Translations under genes and position numbers: made by a program | Source: Pseudolabrys sp. | GTDB lineage: Bacteria; Pseudomonadota; Alphaproteobacteria; Rhizobiales; Xanthobacteraceae | Assembly: GCA_026125925.1 (NCBI GenBank) | Contig: JAHCKF010000051.1 | Location: forward strand, 1 to 13,386 | Length of the DNA stretch: 13,386 bases | Direction of reading: 5' to 3' | Shown here: in pieces, positions 12,626 through 13,386 of the stretch | Numbering within the stretch: position 1 is the stretch's first letter | How the letters are laid out: the number at the start of each line of letters is the position of its first letter | Notes under the pieces: generated by a model | Seen by the model: the letters and a program-made list of their open reading frames with translations, nothing else | Databases searched by the model: none | Told to the model about the DNA's origin: nothing

Positions 12626-13386
12626 CTAGCCGCTCAATATTAGCTCGGCCGCTTTGGCGCCCACCATCATGGCCGGGGCATTGGTGTTGCCCGACGGCAC
12701 CGTCGGGAAAATGGAGGCGTCGGCGACGCGAAGGCCGGTAACGCCGAATACCCTTAGCGCCGGATCGACCACGCAACCGGCCGGATCGACGCCCATCCGG
12801 CAGGTGCCGCTGGGGTGAAACACCGAGTAGGCGTGCCGCCGAATGTCGTCGATGAGATCGGCGTCGGCATGCCGAGCGGCGCCGGGCGACAGCTCTTCCT
12901 TGATGAGATCGCTGAATGTCGGTGTTCGCGCCAGCGCGCAAAGAAAACGCGCGCCGGCGAGCAGGGTGTCGAGGTCGTTCGGATGCGACAGGTAGTTCGG
13001 CACGATCTCCGGCGCGACCGTCGGATCGGCCGAGCGGATGGAAACATGGCCGCGACTCTTGGGGCGACAAGGCGACACGCTGGTCGAAAAGCCCGAGAAC
13101 GGGTCCGGCTTCATCAGCGCGCGGACGCGCGGCGGCGCCTTGGTGTAGCTCAGCGGCGAGAAATAGAGCTGGATATCGGGCCGCGCCACGTCCGGCCCTG
13201 ATCGATAAAAACCGCCGCCCTGGTTGACGCTCAGCGACAGCGGGCCGCGCCGTCCGAACAGATACGACAAACCGACGCGCAGCTTACCGGAGATCGGCAA
13301 GAGGTCGTCGTTCAGGCTCGGCCGCTTCGATTTGTAGACGTGGTCGTAGCAGAGGTGGTCCTGAAAATTCTGGCCGACGGCGGGGC
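12626..13386 (-). CDS. GMC-family oxidoreductase (choline/alcohol dehydrogenase-like), C-terminal part, 5' end outside window
   Basis: FAD-dependent GMC oxidoreductase, which oxidises an alcohol to the aldehyde. The last 252 residues of a protein usually near 530 are visible; the frame continues unbroken to the window edge, so the FAD-binding GxGxxG at the N-terminus is not seen. The visible part begins PAVGQNFQDHL, the family's conserved block, and contains SVFHPSGTCRMG with the catalytic His and ASIFPTVPSGNTNAPAMMVG with the second active-site residue (Asn) near the C-terminus. The protein ends normally, so this copy looks intact at its 3' end. The next item on the same strand is the ALDH remnant, then the aminotransferase, suggesting a former alcohol or amino-alcohol oxidation cluster. 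The substrate is unknown. Confidence 0.92.
   Translation of the reverse strand, partial: PAVGQNFQDHLCYDHVYKSKRPSLNDDLLPISGKLRVGLSYLFGRRGPLSLSVNQGGGFYRSGPDVARPDIQLYFSPLSYTKAPPRVRALMKPDPFSGFSTSVSPCRPKSRGHVSIRSADPTVAPEIVPNYLSHPNDLDTLLAGARFLCALARTPTFSDLIKEELSPGAARHADADLIDDIRRHAYSVFHPSGTCRMGVDPAGCVVDPALRVFGVTGLRVADASIFPTVPSGNTNAPAMMVGAKAAELILSG

Noticed and set aside
1..13386. CRISPR arrays, tRNA genes, insertion sequences or phage genes
   Set aside because: I saw no regularly spaced repeats, no tRNA-like T-loop sequence with CCA end, and no transposase, integrase or phage protein motif in any frame.

Overview
The window (13,386 bases, GC-rich) reads like an accessory metabolic region of an alphaproteobacterium, most plausibly Rhizobiales (Bradyrhizobium- or Xanthobacteraceae-like). 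This is an inference from the gene mix: a TTT-type and a TRAP-type carboxylate transporter, LysR and TetR regulators, and CocE, FAH, GMC and class III aminotransferase enzymes. No rRNA or tRNA marker is present to prove it. I saw no tRNA, CRISPR array, insertion sequence or phage gene.

Left part (1-3512): the 3' end of a TctA-type permease (+), a convergent LysR regulator (-), and a divergent CocE/NonD-family alpha/beta hydrolase (+). The lysR/cocE gap carries a clean T-N11-A LysR-type box (GTAT-N11-ATAC) next to the regulator's own start. A hand count of one 60-base line in the hydrolase gives 34 G+C, against 46 in one line of the FAH gene, so this part may have a different origin from what follows.

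Central operon (3581-9326, +): TetR regulator, metallo-beta-lactamase-fold hydrolase, FAH-family enzyme, then dctP-dctQ-dctM of a TRAP transporter. Most joints overlap or nearly touch. The head carries a TTGACA-type promoter and a 26-bp inverted repeat with 10 of 11 pairs matched, centred close to the tetR ATG. I read this as a self-regulated operon importing and processing an unidentified organic acid. Just upstream is an 18-codon stub resembling the start of a cyclase-family (PF04199) protein, a probable gene remnant.

Right part (9725-13386, all -): a gamma-resorcylate decarboxylase/ACMSD-like amidohydrolase, a class III PLP aminotransferase, a C-terminal scrap of an aldehyde dehydrogenase, and the C-terminal half of a GMC oxidoreductase running off the window. 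GMC (alcohol to aldehyde), ALDH (aldehyde to acid) and transaminase (amine to aldehyde) would make a coherent set, but the ALDH is almost entirely deleted. The leader of the aminotransferase holds several inverted repeats.

Two stretches lack an intact gene: 9327-9724 and 12208-12625. The main leads are the TetR operator and operon as a probable uptake-and-catabolism module, two or three gene remnants marking rearrangement junctions, and departures from family consensus in the MBL hydrolase (His to Asn), the DctP protein (missing ligand Arg) and the CocE hydrolase (no acid at the usual place).
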